DNA from: JABMNT01 sp048262255
GTDB lineage: Bacteria > Pseudomonadota > Alphaproteobacteria > Rhodospirillales > Casp-alpha2
Reading direction: 5' to 3'
NCBI GenBank assembly: GCA_048262255.1
Contig: JBLXFH010000002.1
Span: 62,001 to 126,000, forward strand
DNA length: 64,000 nt
Shown piece after piece: positions 44,672-53,928 of this stretch (position 1 is the first letter of the stretch; each line of letters starts with the position of its first letter). Both the position numbers and the translations under genes were made by a program. Under the pieces are notes generated by a model. The model saw nothing but the letters and a program-made list of their open reading frames with translations, had not been told where the DNA came from and searched no databases.

Positions 44672-46189
44672 TCATTCGATGGACGCTTCGCGCCCGAGAG
44701 CCCGGGCCAAAGTTTTCAAGCGTCGCCCCACAGCATCGCCTGAGAAAATTTGTCGGTCGCCTGCGGACCCGTCGTGAATTCTCAAAACCAGGTTGGCATC
44801 ATCCATAACAAAATGTGATTTTTGCAAAATGCCGGGTGCAGATCCTGAGATCGTGAGTGCAAGACGCAAAGCCAGGCCAGTTACGTTGGCATGGTCAAAA
44901 TCGTAATCCGTCATCAAGGCGCCCACAGACTTGACCAATTCATTGCTCGGGCTTCCGTTATAACGAATAAAGATGGCCAGCGATAAAAAAACCCGGTCGG
45001 CGTGGCTCAACCCGGCAAAGGGCAGACGCAGGGTTCTCAGGAAAGAATGTTCCGCCCGGTAATCCGGATGTTCGTCCCAGCCAATATCCGAGAGCATACT
45101 GGCCGCCATTCGCAATCGGCTTTCCGCATCGCGTTCAGGCGGAAACAAGGGGGAAATCCAGTCAAAAATCTCCTGGCCTGTAATGGCGAAACGCCCTGTC
45201 CGCTCGGCCATCGCCGCACAGCCACTTAAAAGCGGGTCTTGTTGGCTCAACCCGGTGGGGAGCATTTTGCGCAACTGTCCCTCACGCATCCCAAAGCCTG
45301 AAAACACAACCTTTTTGGCATTTGTTGCCGCCAGCATGGCTTCCAGAATCAACGCCGCATAGGGAAGAGAGCGCACTCGCGCTTTTGCAATTCCCGGAAC
45401 GCCTTTTGCCGATTCCGGACCCAGATGAGAAATCACCGGGCACAATTTCTGAACATCGGCGCTACGCATGGTATAGCCATCAATCACGTGCAGCGGATAG
45501 GACGTCTGGTCAATAAAAACACGCCCCAAAGCACGCCATGAGCCGCCAATGGCAAATAAGCTCCTGCCTTTGCCTTCTGCCAACCATGGCAAATTGGCCA
45601 ATTCCGCATCAATGATTTCGCGGGCCCGCGTCATGTTGTTATCGGCGGCTTCCGGCAAGCGCAAATGGCCAAGTGGTAAGGAGACCGTGCGTCCAAATGC
45701 GCCTGCATTCAGCTCTACAAGATCAACGCTTCCTCCGCCCATGTCGACCAAAACGCCATCGGCGTCAGGAATGCCGCTGAGCAAGCCGTGCGCCGCCAGC
45801 TGGGCTTCTTCTGAGCCCGTCGGTATGAACACCTTGACGCCCAGTTCCCCTTCCACGCGGGCGACGAAATCAGGGCCGTCCGTTGCATCCCGCACGGCCG
45901 CCGTGGCGACCAGATCCATGCGTTCGACACCCATGGCCTCAGCAAGCCGGATAAACCGGGTCAGACTATCGAATGCCGAGATCACACCTTCCGGGTTCAG
46001 GCGCCCGGTCTTCGACAGGCCGAGCCCAAGTTGGCATGATGCTTTTTCGTTGAAAATGGGGACCGGTAACCGGTTGGGCGTATCATAAACGACCAGCCGT
46101 ACCGTATTGGAGCCAATATCAACCACGGCCATGCGGCCTGAGGTTTTCAAAGGACGCTTACTCAATTTTTTAAACGAAAGCACAGCCAT
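44672..46189 (-). CDS. ppx: exopolyphosphatase (Ppx/GppA family)
   Basis: 505 residues. The ASKHA-fold phosphate loop MAVVDIGSNTVRLVVYD, the second loop VLVDMGGGSVDLVELN, and the catalytic glutamate region IPTGSEEAQLA are clear, as is the alphaproteobacterial PPX2-like C-terminal HD-like domain (SMLSDIGWDEHPDYRAEHSF). It hydrolyses polyphosphate from the chain end, or the pppGpp gamma-phosphate. It is coded 6 bases after ppk. Confidence 0.95.
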   Translation of the reverse strand: MAVLSFKKLSKRPLKTSGRMAVVDIGSNTVRLVVYDTPNRLPVPIFNEKASCQLGLGLSKTGRLNPEGVISAFDSLTRFIRLAEAMGVERMDLVATAAVRDATDGPDFVARVEGELGVKVFIPTGSEEAQLAAHGLLSGIPDADGVLVDMGGGSVDLVELNAGAFGRTVSLPLGHLRLPEAADNNMTRAREIIDAELANLPWLAEGKGRSLFAIGGSWRALGRVFIDQTSYPLHVIDGYTMRSADVQKLCPVISHLGPESAKGVPGIAKARVRSLPYAALILEAMLAATNAKKVVFSGFGMREGQLRKMLPTGLSQQDPLLSGCAAMAERTGRFAITGQEIFDWISPLFPPERDAESRLRMAASMLSDIGWDEHPDYRAEHSFLRTLRLPFAGLSHADRVFLSLAIFIRYNGSPSNELVKSVGALMTDYDFDHANVTGLALRLALTISGSAPGILQKSHFVMDDANLVLRIHDGSAGDRQIFSGDAVGRRLKTLARALGREASIE

Positions 46190-46195
46190 CTAATA

Positions 46196-48430
46196 TCAGC
46201 GCTTTGTCCGCCTCGTGGAATTCATTTTACCCTTTACAAGGTCTTGCCCGCCTTGACCAGAAAGGGATGCATGCGTCATGAAATAATTATGCGCCGAAAA
46301 ACCATTTTTCTTGTTAATGCGTTGGTAACTGCCATCCGCAGACAAGGTCCAGCTTTGTGCTTCATCTTTTAAAGTGACCGCCATGATTTCATCCAAAACC
46401 TGACGATGCACTGTTGGGTTTTCAATTGGCACCAGCGTTTCAATGCGCCGGTTCAGGTTGCGCGGCATCCAGTCAGCAGACGAAATATAAACTTTTGCTT
46501 TGCGCGACGGTAAAGGTTCACCGTTGGCAAAACAGACAATCCTTGAATGCTCCAGATACCGCCCAACGATGCTTTTAACGCGTATATTATCCGACAGGCC
46601 CTCAAGCCCAGGTCGTAAGCAGCAGATGCCCCGGATCACCAGATCGATTTGTACGCCTGCATGTGAGGCCTTGTATAAGGCGTCGATAATCTCCACATCG
46701 ACAAGCGCATTCATTTTCGCCCATATAGCAGCCGGTTTTCCAGCCAGAGCATTCTTGGTTTCTGCCTCAATATTTTCAACCAGCCTTTGGCGCAAGGTCA
46801 GCGGCGCAAAGGCTATTTTTTCCATGTCATTCGGCGTCGCGTGCCCGGTCATGTAATTGAAGACCCGTGCCGCGTCCCGGCAAAGCCCCTGATCCGTTGA
46901 GAAGAACGACAGGTCCGTATAAACCTTGGCAGTGATAGGATGATAGTTTCCGGTTCCGTAGTGCACATAGGAAACCAGCCCCGACCCTTCGCGGCGAACG
47001 ATCAGATTGACCTTGGCATGGGTCTTTTTATCGAGAAACCCATAAACAACCTGGGCCCCGGCCCGCTCCAGATCACGGGCCCAGCGCAGGTTCGCCTCTT
47101 CATCAAAACGCGCCTGTAACTCGACCATGGCCGTAACCGATTTTCCGGCTTCGGCAGCCTGGATCAGCGCCGCAATAATCGGTGAGTCATTGCTGGTCCG
47201 ATAAAGCGCCTGCTTGATCGCGACCACATCTGGATCCTGGGCGGCTTGGCGGACAAACTGAACAACCGCATCAAAACTTTCATATGGATGATGAACGACA
47301 AAGTCTTTTTTACGGATGGCCGCAAAGATATCCCCGCCACAATCGCGGATGCGCTCTGGAAAGCGGGCATGAAAGGGCTTGAAGAGCAGGTCCGGGCGCT
47401 CGTCGATAATCAGTTCCTTGGTATCGGCCAAGCCAATCGGGCCGTGAATGGAAATAACATCGTCGTCCTCGACGGCCAGTTCCTCTGTAACCAGTTCTCG
47501 CAATTCATCAGACATTTTATCGTCATAGGTCAACCGAATGACAGAGCCTCTGCGACGGCGCTTGAGCGCGCTTTCAAACGTTCGCACCAGATCTTCGGCT
47601 TCTTCATCGATTTCCATTTCACTGTCACGTAAAACCCGAAAACATCCGCTTTCCATAACACCGAATCTCGGGAACAGACGGTCCAAAAACAACTCGATGA
47701 CCGACTCAATACGGATGAACTGGATTTTTTTACCCGGCAAACGGATATGTCTTTTAAGCAGGCTTGGAATGGGTATCAGGGCCCGCATGGTTTCATCGGT
47801 ATCGATATGCTCCAGCATATAAACGAGACAGAACCCCAAGTTCGGAATAAAAGGAAACGGGTGAGCCGGATTGGTTGCGATTGGCGTCAAAACCGGGAAT
47901 ATATGGTCAATGAAATGCTTTTCCAGCCAGTTGACTTCCTTCGGGCTCAGCGCTTCGCCATTTTCATAAACGTGAATTCCCTCTTTCTCGAGATCCCCTT
48001 TAAGAACAACCCAGCACTTGCCCTGCTCCGCCATCAAGTCTGCGGCGCTTTTGTGAACGGCGTCCAGTTGCTGACGCGGCGAAAGGCCGTCATCACTGTC
48101 TGTTTTCACCCCGGCGCGGACCTGACCGCGCAGCCCCGCAACCCGAACCATATAAAATTCATTCAGGTTTGAGGCCGATATGGACAGAAAACGAACCCGT
48201 TCCAGCAAAGGATGGTTGATGTTGTAAGCTTCCTCCAAAACCCGCTTGTTGAAGGCCAGCCACGACAGCTCCCGATTGATAATCCGAGATGGCGATGACA
48301 ACAGTTTATTCAGGTTTTGCGTCACCGTGGGGGCATCGGGTTTCCGGGATGGATTGTTTACAGTTTGGGTCACGGGAGAAGCATCATCCATTACAGGTTT
48401 TTCATTTGAAGGCGGTGTACGGTTTTCCAT
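46196..48430 (-). CDS. ppk: polyphosphate kinase 1
   Basis: 744 residues from ATG 48430 (TTG two codons earlier is less likely). An N-terminal disordered stretch of about 45 residues is followed by the Ppk core (RELSWLAFNKRVLEEA, FLSISASNLNEFYMVRVAGL). The catalytic histidine is in YVHYGTGNYHPITA, and conserved GSADWMPRNL-type residues appear as SSADWMPRNLNRRIE. It makes polyphosphate from ATP. The ppk-ppx pair gives synthesis and breakdown from one transcript. Confidence 0.96.
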   Translation of the reverse strand: MENRTPPSNEKPVMDDASPVTQTVNNPSRKPDAPTVTQNLNKLLSSPSRIINRELSWLAFNKRVLEEAYNINHPLLERVRFLSISASNLNEFYMVRVAGLRGQVRAGVKTDSDDGLSPRQQLDAVHKSAADLMAEQGKCWVVLKGDLEKEGIHVYENGEALSPKEVNWLEKHFIDHIFPVLTPIATNPAHPFPFIPNLGFCLVYMLEHIDTDETMRALIPIPSLLKRHIRLPGKKIQFIRIESVIELFLDRLFPRFGVMESGCFRVLRDSEMEIDEEAEDLVRTFESALKRRRRGSVIRLTYDDKMSDELRELVTEELAVEDDDVISIHGPIGLADTKELIIDERPDLLFKPFHARFPERIRDCGGDIFAAIRKKDFVVHHPYESFDAVVQFVRQAAQDPDVVAIKQALYRTSNDSPIIAALIQAAEAGKSVTAMVELQARFDEEANLRWARDLERAGAQVVYGFLDKKTHAKVNLIVRREGSGLVSYVHYGTGNYHPITAKVYTDLSFFSTDQGLCRDAARVFNYMTGHATPNDMEKIAFAPLTLRQRLVENIEAETKNALAGKPAAIWAKMNALVDVEIIDALYKASHAGVQIDLVIRGICCLRPGLEGLSDNIRVKSIVGRYLEHSRIVCFANGEPLPSRKAKVYISSADWMPRNLNRRIETLVPIENPTVHRQVLDEIMAVTLKDEAQSWTLSADGSYQRINKKNGFSAHNYFMTHASLSGQGGQDLVKGKMNSTRRTKR

Positions 48431-48496
48431 GGGCAAGGTCTACACACTTTTTATGACACTGTTATGACCAAGAGAATAGCCGTATCTGCACTTCTT

Positions 48497-49276
48497 TTAT
48501 AAAGTCCCCGGAAAGTTTCCACCATCAATAAGAATGTTCTGACCGGTTATATAGCCAGCCTGTGTTGAGCAAAGAAAAGCGCATAATTCACCAAACTCGG
48601 AGGCCTCGCCAAACCGTCCCGCCGGATTTCCCGCCGCACGGTCCGCCGCAACGTCTTCTTCACTGCGTCCGGTTTTTGCCGCGACGGCCCTCATCGTACC
48701 GCGTAGACGATCCGTATCAAAAGGCCCCGGCAGAATGCCATTTATCGTTACATTGTTGGCAACGGTCTTGCGGGCGATACCGGCAACAAATCCGGTGAGC
48801 CCGGCCCGCGCACCATTGGAAAGCCCCAGCACATCAATGGGGGCTTTTACCGCCGACGATGTGATGTTGATTATGCGTCCGAATTTACGGGCCATCATGC
48901 CGTCGACCGTCGATTTGATCAGGAAAATAGGGGTCAACATGTTCGCGTCAATGGCCTTGATCCAGTCATCGCGCTCCCAGTCCCGAAAATCGCCGGGCGG
49001 CGGTCCACCGGCATTATTGACCAGTATGTCCGGGTTGGGGCATTGCGATAAAACCTGATCGCGCCCCGCCTCGGATGTGATATCGCAGGCAATGGCCGTC
49101 ACGGCACCCCCGCCAAGCCGCCGGATTTCTTCTGCCGTCGCGTTCAGGGTTTCCTGTGTTCGTGCACATATGGTTACGTCCGCCCCTTCGCGAGCCAAAG
49201 ACACAGCACAGGCTTTGCCAAGCCCCTTGGATGCCGCACACACAATCGCCTTTTTACCCGCTATGCCTAAGTCCAT
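48497..49276 (-). CDS. atypical SDR protein lacking catalytic Tyr and Lys
   Basis: 259 residues. The start is ATG 49276 with AGGAGG 6 bases upstream. It has a Rossmann N-terminus with CAASKGLGKACAVSLAREG, where the usual TG start is CA. Counting from the conserved serine (NITSS), the catalytic YxxxK position reads NGARA (SNGARAGLTGFV), so both Tyr and Lys are missing. This matches the BKR_like_SDR_like subgroup, known to lack the tetrad. It may bind a nucleotide or act as a scaffold. Its start lies inside the end of hdaA. Confidence 0.85.
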   Translation of the reverse strand: MDLGIAGKKAIVCAASKGLGKACAVSLAREGADVTICARTQETLNATAEEIRRLGGGAVTAIACDITSEAGRDQVLSQCPNPDILVNNAGGPPPGDFRDWERDDWIKAIDANMLTPIFLIKSTVDGMMARKFGRIINITSSAVKAPIDVLGLSNGARAGLTGFVAGIARKTVANNVTINGILPGPFDTDRLRGTMRAVAAKTGRSEEDVAADRAAGNPAGRFGEASEFGELCAFLCSTQAGYITGQNILIDGGNFPGTL

Positions 49277-49955
49277 TATCTTCCTCCTGTTCAACCGCTT
49301 CCAGAACCCGTTTTATCAGGGGCACGGTGATCCGTTTTTTTTCCCTCAACGCCAGCTCATCGGCTTTTTCGACAACCAGACGGGCCGCAGGAAAAGACCG
49401 CTCCATTCGGCTGATCGCATAGGATATGACGTCGTGCGAGACCTGAACCTGTCGGTCTGCGAACATTTTCACCAATAACGCTGCAATCAGGGAATCCTCC
49501 GGTGGACCGATTTCAACCGTCAACGCCGCATTCATCCGCGAACGTAAATCCGCAAGCTTGATGCCCCAACGTACAGGCGGCGTTCGGGCCGTCAGCAGGA
49601 GCCGGTGGCCGGATTCCTTGGCCGCATTGTATAAATGCAGAAGAGGCTCTTCATAGGCTTCGGCAAGAACCTGATCAACGTCCTCGACAACGAGGTCTTC
49701 CTCCACATCAGAAGCCGCCTCGCTGAAGGCATCAGCGGTGACCTGAAGGGCATTGGACCGGCCGGCAAAGACCGCCGCCAAATGGCTTTTACCGGCACCG
49801 GGTGCGCCGATAATGACCAGCGCTGGCGACGGCCAGTCAGGCCAGGAATCAATCCAGTCGATGGCTTCTCGATTACAATCGGATACAAGAAAATCATCCC
49901 CCGTAAGCGATGGCCGGTGCTCAAAATCCAGAACAAGTTGCCGGTCTGTGTTCAC
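49254..49955 (-). CDS. hdaA: DnaA regulatory inactivator HdaA
   Basis: 233 residues. The N-terminus has the beta-clamp-binding motif QLVLDF (residues 6-11), typical of Hda/HdaA. The AAA+ core has a Walker A-like GAPGAGKSHLAAVF and DnaA-like C-terminal residues (ISYAISRMERSFPAARLVVE). With the clamp it stimulates DnaA-ATP hydrolysis after initiation, preventing re-initiation. It overlaps the PerM-like gene by 4 bases and precedes the atypical SDR and ppk. Confidence 0.92.
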   Translation of the reverse strand: MNTDRQLVLDFEHRPSLTGDDFLVSDCNREAIDWIDSWPDWPSPALVIIGAPGAGKSHLAAVFAGRSNALQVTADAFSEAASDVEEDLVVEDVDQVLAEAYEEPLLHLYNAAKESGHRLLLTARTPPVRWGIKLADLRSRMNAALTVEIGPPEDSLIAALLVKMFADRQVQVSHDVISYAISRMERSFPAARLVVEKADELALREKKRITVPLIKRVLEAVEQEEDNGLRHSG

Positions 49956-51046
49956 TTGCCAGTTTCCTCGGCCTTACCATCGCCGGAATCGGGCCCACCA
50001 TGATACAACTCACTCGCCATGTAGCGGGTCAGGCCAAAGCGCACAAGAACACCTGTCACAGCCGCCACCGGCACAGCGATCAAAACGCCGGTAAAGCCCA
50101 TCAAAGCCCCCCCGGCAAGCAACGCAAAAATAATCCAGACCGGATGCAAACCAACGCGGTCTCCAACCAACCGCGGTGTCAGCACATAGCTTTCCAGCGT
50201 CTGTCCAATCAGGAATACTCCGGCAACAAACGCAATCGTGACCCAGTCCGAAAACTGGAACAGCGCAATAACCACCGCGACGACGATACCGATGGTCGCA
50301 CCCAGATAAGGAATAAAGGAAATAAGCCCGGCGCCAATTCCGACCAGCAAACCCGATTTCAGCTCAAGAACCGTCAGACTGACCCCGTAAAGCGCTGCCA
50401 ACACAAAACACACGCTCGATTGACCCCGAACAAATCCGGCAATGGTTGCATCAATGGCGGCAATTTGCTCGCGGATTGTCGGTGCCGCCTGACGCGGCAA
50501 CCAGGAGTCGATTTTTGCGGTGATCAAATCCCAATCACGTAATAGATAAAAGGCGACCACCGGTGTGATGACAACCAGTGAAAGGACATTGAACACGGCA
50601 ACACCACCGCTCCACAAACCGGCCAGAACACCGCTCACCCATGAAGCAATCTTGCCCGTATAAGAGCCTGCGGCTTCCCGGATTCTTTCAATGGCTTCCG
50701 GTGGCAAATCGGCCTTTAGCCGTTCCAGATAGGGCTGAACATAGGCCTGAACAGATTCCAGAATACTCGGGACCAAATGCACAAACTCAACTACCTGGTT
50801 TTGCAGCAACGGGACAATCAGTAAGACTAGGACAATCGTCGCCAGAAAAAAGGCCAGTAGAATCGAGCAGGTTGCCGCTGTCCGGGAAAGCCCGTTTTCC
50901 TCAAGCCGATCCGCAACCGGATCCAGAAAATAGGCAATCGCCATGCCGACCACAAAGGGCAGAAGCATCGAACTCAGTAAATGCAAAAGCAAAATGAAGG
51001 CGCCGACCCCCATGACCCATATGACAATTTTACGGTCCTTACTCAT
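49952..51046 (-). CDS. AI-2E/PerM family transporter
   Basis: 364 residues from ATG 51046 (GAGGG 6 bases upstream; an ATG four codons earlier is less likely). Seven to eight membrane spans with the family residues PYLGATIGIVVAVVIALFQF, IGQTLESYVLTPRLVGDRVG and PVWIIFALLAGGALMGFTGV. Members have been linked to AI-2 export or Na+/H+ antiport; the substrate is unknown here. It is frequently found beside hdaA and pgsA in alphaproteobacteria. Confidence 0.9.
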   Translation of the reverse strand: MSKDRKIVIWVMGVGAFILLLHLLSSMLLPFVVGMAIAYFLDPVADRLEENGLSRTAATCSILLAFFLATIVLVLLIVPLLQNQVVEFVHLVPSILESVQAYVQPYLERLKADLPPEAIERIREAAGSYTGKIASWVSGVLAGLWSGGVAVFNVLSLVVITPVVAFYLLRDWDLITAKIDSWLPRQAAPTIREQIAAIDATIAGFVRGQSSVCFVLAALYGVSLTVLELKSGLLVGIGAGLISFIPYLGATIGIVVAVVIALFQFSDWVTIAFVAGVFLIGQTLESYVLTPRLVGDRVGLHPVWIIFALLAGGALMGFTGVLIAVPVAAVTGVLVRFGLTRYMASELYHGGPDSGDGKAEETGK

Positions 51047-51067
51047 CAAATCCCTCATTCATTGATG

Positions 51068-51616
51068 TCATGGTTTGTTATTTTCAAATTCAGCCACTTT
51101 CCGCGTCCACAGATAAACATAGGCCGTCCCGGATAGCAGGGTCGTCAGGGCAACACCTGATGTTAAGATTGCGCGAAATCCGTCAATATCAAGTCCGTAA
51201 CCTTCAATCGCCAGAATACCGACGACAAATCCAAGCTGTACCACCGTATTGATTTTGCTGATTTTCAGGGGCTCCATTTTGAGCGAATGTGTGATCGTAT
51301 GGAAGATCAAAGCGCCGCCAACGATGAGCAGATCGCGAAACACAACCAGATAGACCAGCCACATGGCAATGTAGTCCTGCACGCCCAATGTGATGAACAG
51401 GCAGACAAGCAACGCTTTATCGGCAATTGGATCGAGAAAGGCCCCAAGTTCCGTTACGCAATCAAAGTGCTTGGCGATGATCCCATCGAGCGCATCGCTG
51501 ATCGCCGCCGCAACAGCCACCCAGAAAGCCATGAGGAGATTGTCCTTCATGATCAGCCAGGAAATAACCGGGACCATGCAAATACGCACAAGCGTAATCA
51601 GGTTGGGTACATTCAC
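51068..51616 (-). CDS. pgsA: CDP-alcohol phosphatidyltransferase (PgsA-like)
   Basis: 182 residues, four to five membrane spans. The family motif DG-x2-AR-x8-G-x3-D-x3-D reads DGIIAK-x8-GAFLDPIAD, so all the aspartates and the glycines are kept but the arginine is lysine. It makes phosphatidylglycerophosphate from CDP-diacylglycerol and glycerol-3-phosphate, or a related lipid. The start is GTG 51616. Downstream genes follow within 25 bases. Confidence 0.85.
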   Translation of the reverse strand: MNVPNLITLVRICMVPVISWLIMKDNLLMAFWVAVAAAISDALDGIIAKHFDCVTELGAFLDPIADKALLVCLFITLGVQDYIAMWLVYLVVFRDLLIVGGALIFHTITHSLKMEPLKISKINTVVQLGFVVGILAIEGYGLDIDGFRAILTSGVALTTLLSGTAYVYLWTRKVAEFENNKP

Positions 51617-51626
51617 GGGCGATGGC

Positions 51627-52754
51627 TCAAGACTTACCGGAATTTATGATGTCGGCCAAATAAACGACCCATTCGCCATCTTCCTGTACCATCACCAAAT
51701 CCGCCTGACTGAGCGAGACCTGTAGCTGCTCCGGATCACCCACATAATGCAAATTGACGCGCGCCTCATCCAGCGACAACAGCACAAGCTCCGCCTTGCG
51801 AACCAGCGCAACGCCTTCCAGGCGTTCCTGAACAACCAGCCAGTCCTTGATGCCAATAATCGGCACGGCGATGGCGATGATATTGGGGCGGTTCAACTTG
51901 AGAAGGTTATCTTCCTTCCATTGATTTTCAATATATTCCCCAACACCGACAGCCGCCCGGCCCAGCAACACCTGCACAGATTCGTCTGCGCCCTGGCTAA
52001 AATTAAGCTCTGCGGTTAGCGGTTCCGGATGATTGCCGTAGCGTGTAACAAACACGTCAAGGCGCTGGCGGGCAACCGCCACATCAAGGCGCATCTGCGC
52101 GTAGGCGACAATCACGTCCCCTGTACCATAACGGTCAGCGATGGCCTGCAAGCGTTCACGGTCACCCTGGATCGCCTGATCGGGCCCAATGGAACCGACA
52201 TCGGCAAGATCGCCTTGCGGCCGGACCAGCGGCACCAGCCCTTCCAGCTCGACAACCTCGGCCCAGGTTTCCCGCCAGGGATTGGGATCATCCCATAAAG
52301 CGATGGCACCCGCCGACTGGTAAACCGGCAAAATCAGGGCCGGCTTACTTGGAGTTTCGGCGAATTGCAGGTTAAAGTCTTTCAGCAATTGGCGTATCTC
52401 GTCGCGTTTGAACCTGTAGCTCAGTTTGGCCAGATAGCGTTTTGAGGCTGTCTTTTCGTCAGATACGGCAAAATCCCGAACAAAACTGGCGATTTCTTCC
52501 TGCTCCAATCGAGGTAGGCGGTCCCGGTCGCGCATCAGGGTCAAACGCTCCAGCAATCGTTGAAAGGCAGTGCGGCTCCCCTGCTGCAGGGCTTTTTCAC
52601 GAGCCTGCGTTGCCGACTCATCAGTCACGTCTACGACGACATTGCGCACCTCAAAAACATCTGTTGCCACCTGCGCTGAACCTGCAGAAACAAATGACAT
52701 CAAAAAAACCAGAAAAAGGGCGCTAAACCCCATGTATTTACGCATAGATGACAT
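51627..52754 (-). CDS. DUF2066 domain-containing exported protein
   Basis: About 375 residues from ATG 52754 (MSSMRKYMGF), which gives a normal signal peptide (GFSALFLVFLMSFVSAGSAQ); upstream in-frame ATGs at 52763 and 52799 are possible, as none has a clear ribosome-binding site. The mature protein begins with the DUF2066 pattern (VFEVRNVVVDVTDESATQAR, then FQRLLERLTLM). The family is periplasmic with no known function. It is first in the pgsA operon and divergent from purM. Confidence 0.8.
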   Translation of the reverse strand: MSSMRKYMGFSALFLVFLMSFVSAGSAQVATDVFEVRNVVVDVTDESATQAREKALQQGSRTAFQRLLERLTLMRDRDRLPRLEQEEIASFVRDFAVSDEKTASKRYLAKLSYRFKRDEIRQLLKDFNLQFAETPSKPALILPVYQSAGAIALWDDPNPWRETWAEVVELEGLVPLVRPQGDLADVGSIGPDQAIQGDRERLQAIADRYGTGDVIVAYAQMRLDVAVARQRLDVFVTRYGNHPEPLTAELNFSQGADESVQVLLGRAAVGVGEYIENQWKEDNLLKLNRPNIIAIAVPIIGIKDWLVVQERLEGVALVRKAELVLLSLDEARVNLHYVGDPEQLQVSLSQADLVMVQEDGEWVVYLADIINSGKS

Positions 52755-52826
52755 ATCGATCATTGCAAACCGTTTCGAACTCTTTATTTTCGCCACCATT
52801 GGATGGATAGATTAGCACAGGTCGCC

Positions 52827-52839
52827 GGAGGAAAAACCC
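52827..52839 (+). promoter_or_regulatory. ribosome-binding site deciding the purM start
   Basis: GGAGGA at 52827-52832 is followed by a 7-base spacer and an ATT codon at 52840. The spacing is ideal, and no ATG, GTG or TTG lies in frame between the upstream stop (TAG 52813) and codon 34. Confidence 0.6.
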
Positions 52840-53928
52840 ATTAGCAACGAAAATCATAAAAACGGGCAATCTCTTAATTACAAGGATTCCGGAGTTGATA
52901 TAGATGCCGGCAACAGCCTGGTTGATGAGATCAAGCCCTTGGCAGCGGCCACCCGCCGCCCCGGCGTCACTTCCGGCCTGGGCGGCTTTGGCGCACTGTT
53001 TGATTTAAAGGCGGCAGGCTTTTCCGATCCGATACTGGTCAGCGGCACCGATGGCGTTGGCACTAAGCTAATGATCGCGACAGCGGCCAACATCCACAAC
53101 TCCATTGGCATTGATCTCGTCGCCATGTGCGCCAACGACCTCATTGTTCAGGGCGCAGAACCCCTGCTTTTTCTTGACTATTTTGCGACCGGAAAACTCG
53201 ATGTGCAGGCGGGCAAAGCCATAATTGAAGGCATCGCCAAAGGATGTTCTCTGGCGGGTTGCGCCTTGATTGGCGGTGAAACCGCCGAAATGCCGGGGAT
53301 GTATGGTGATGGCGACTACGATCTGGCCGGGTTTTGCGTCGGCGCCGTTGAGCGTGATCAGATTCTCACGGGGGATCAGGTCCGTGACGGTGACATTGTC
53401 CTCGGGTTGGCCTCCAGTGGTTTGCATTCCAACGGGTTTTCGCTTGCCCGTAAAGTGGTTGAGACGGCAGGCATATCCTATGCGTCACCTGCGCCCTTTG
53501 ACGGGACCCGTTCCCTCGGCGAAGCCCTGCTGACACCGACCCGGCTTTATGTGAAAAGCTGTCTCGCTGCAATCCGTGAAGGTGGCGTCCATGCCCTAGC
53601 CCATATCACTGGCGGTGGCCTGACTGAAAATATTCCCCGGGTCCTCCCGGACGGTCTGGGCGTGACTCTCGATGCCAGCGCCTGGAAGGTTCCCGGTGTC
53701 TTCAAATGGATGGCGGATACCGGCGGCATTGCAACCTCTGAAATGAACCGCACATTCAACTGTGGCATCGGCATGGTCTGTATTGTCGCACCCGAGCGCC
53801 TGCAAGCTGTTACGTCTGTTCTACAGGCTCATGAAGAAACGGTCTTCGAGATTGGTGCTGTGAATCAAGCGCCAGATGACACGCCGCGTGTACAAATTCT
53901 CAATTCTGAAGCACAATGGAAAAACTGA
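52840..53928 (+). CDS. purM: phosphoribosylformylglycinamidine cyclo-ligase, probable ATT start
   Basis: 362 residues if translation starts at ATT 52840. The extra N-terminal residues encoded upstream of TTG 52939 include LNYKDSGVDIDAGNSLVDEI, which matches the conserved PurM N-terminus (YKDAGVDIDAGN) and is required for the ATP-binding loop. A TTG-started product (329 residues) would lack it. Other motifs are intact: GGFGALFDLK, GTDGVGTKLMIA, GGETAEMPGMY and HITGGGLTENIPRVLP. It converts FGAM to AIR in purine synthesis. It overlaps purN by 13 bases. Confidence 0.88.
   Translation: MSNENHKNGQSLNYKDSGVDIDAGNSLVDEIKPLAAATRRPGVTSGLGGFGALFDLKAAGFSDPILVSGTDGVGTKLMIATAANIHNSIGIDLVAMCANDLIVQGAEPLLFLDYFATGKLDVQAGKAIIEGIAKGCSLAGCALIGGETAEMPGMYGDGDYDLAGFCVGAVERDQILTGDQVRDGDIVLGLASSGLHSNGFSLARKVVETAGISYASPAPFDGTRSLGEALLTPTRLYVKSCLAAIREGGVHALAHITGGGLTENIPRVLPDGLGVTLDASAWKVPGVFKWMADTGGIATSEMNRTFNCGIGMVCIVAPERLQAVTSVLQAHEETVFEIGAVNQAPDDTPRVQILNSEAQWKN

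Noticed and set aside
52939..52941. TTG 52939 as the purM start
   Set aside because: It would lose the conserved YKDSGVDIDAGN region that is encoded in frame upstream and belongs to every PurM.
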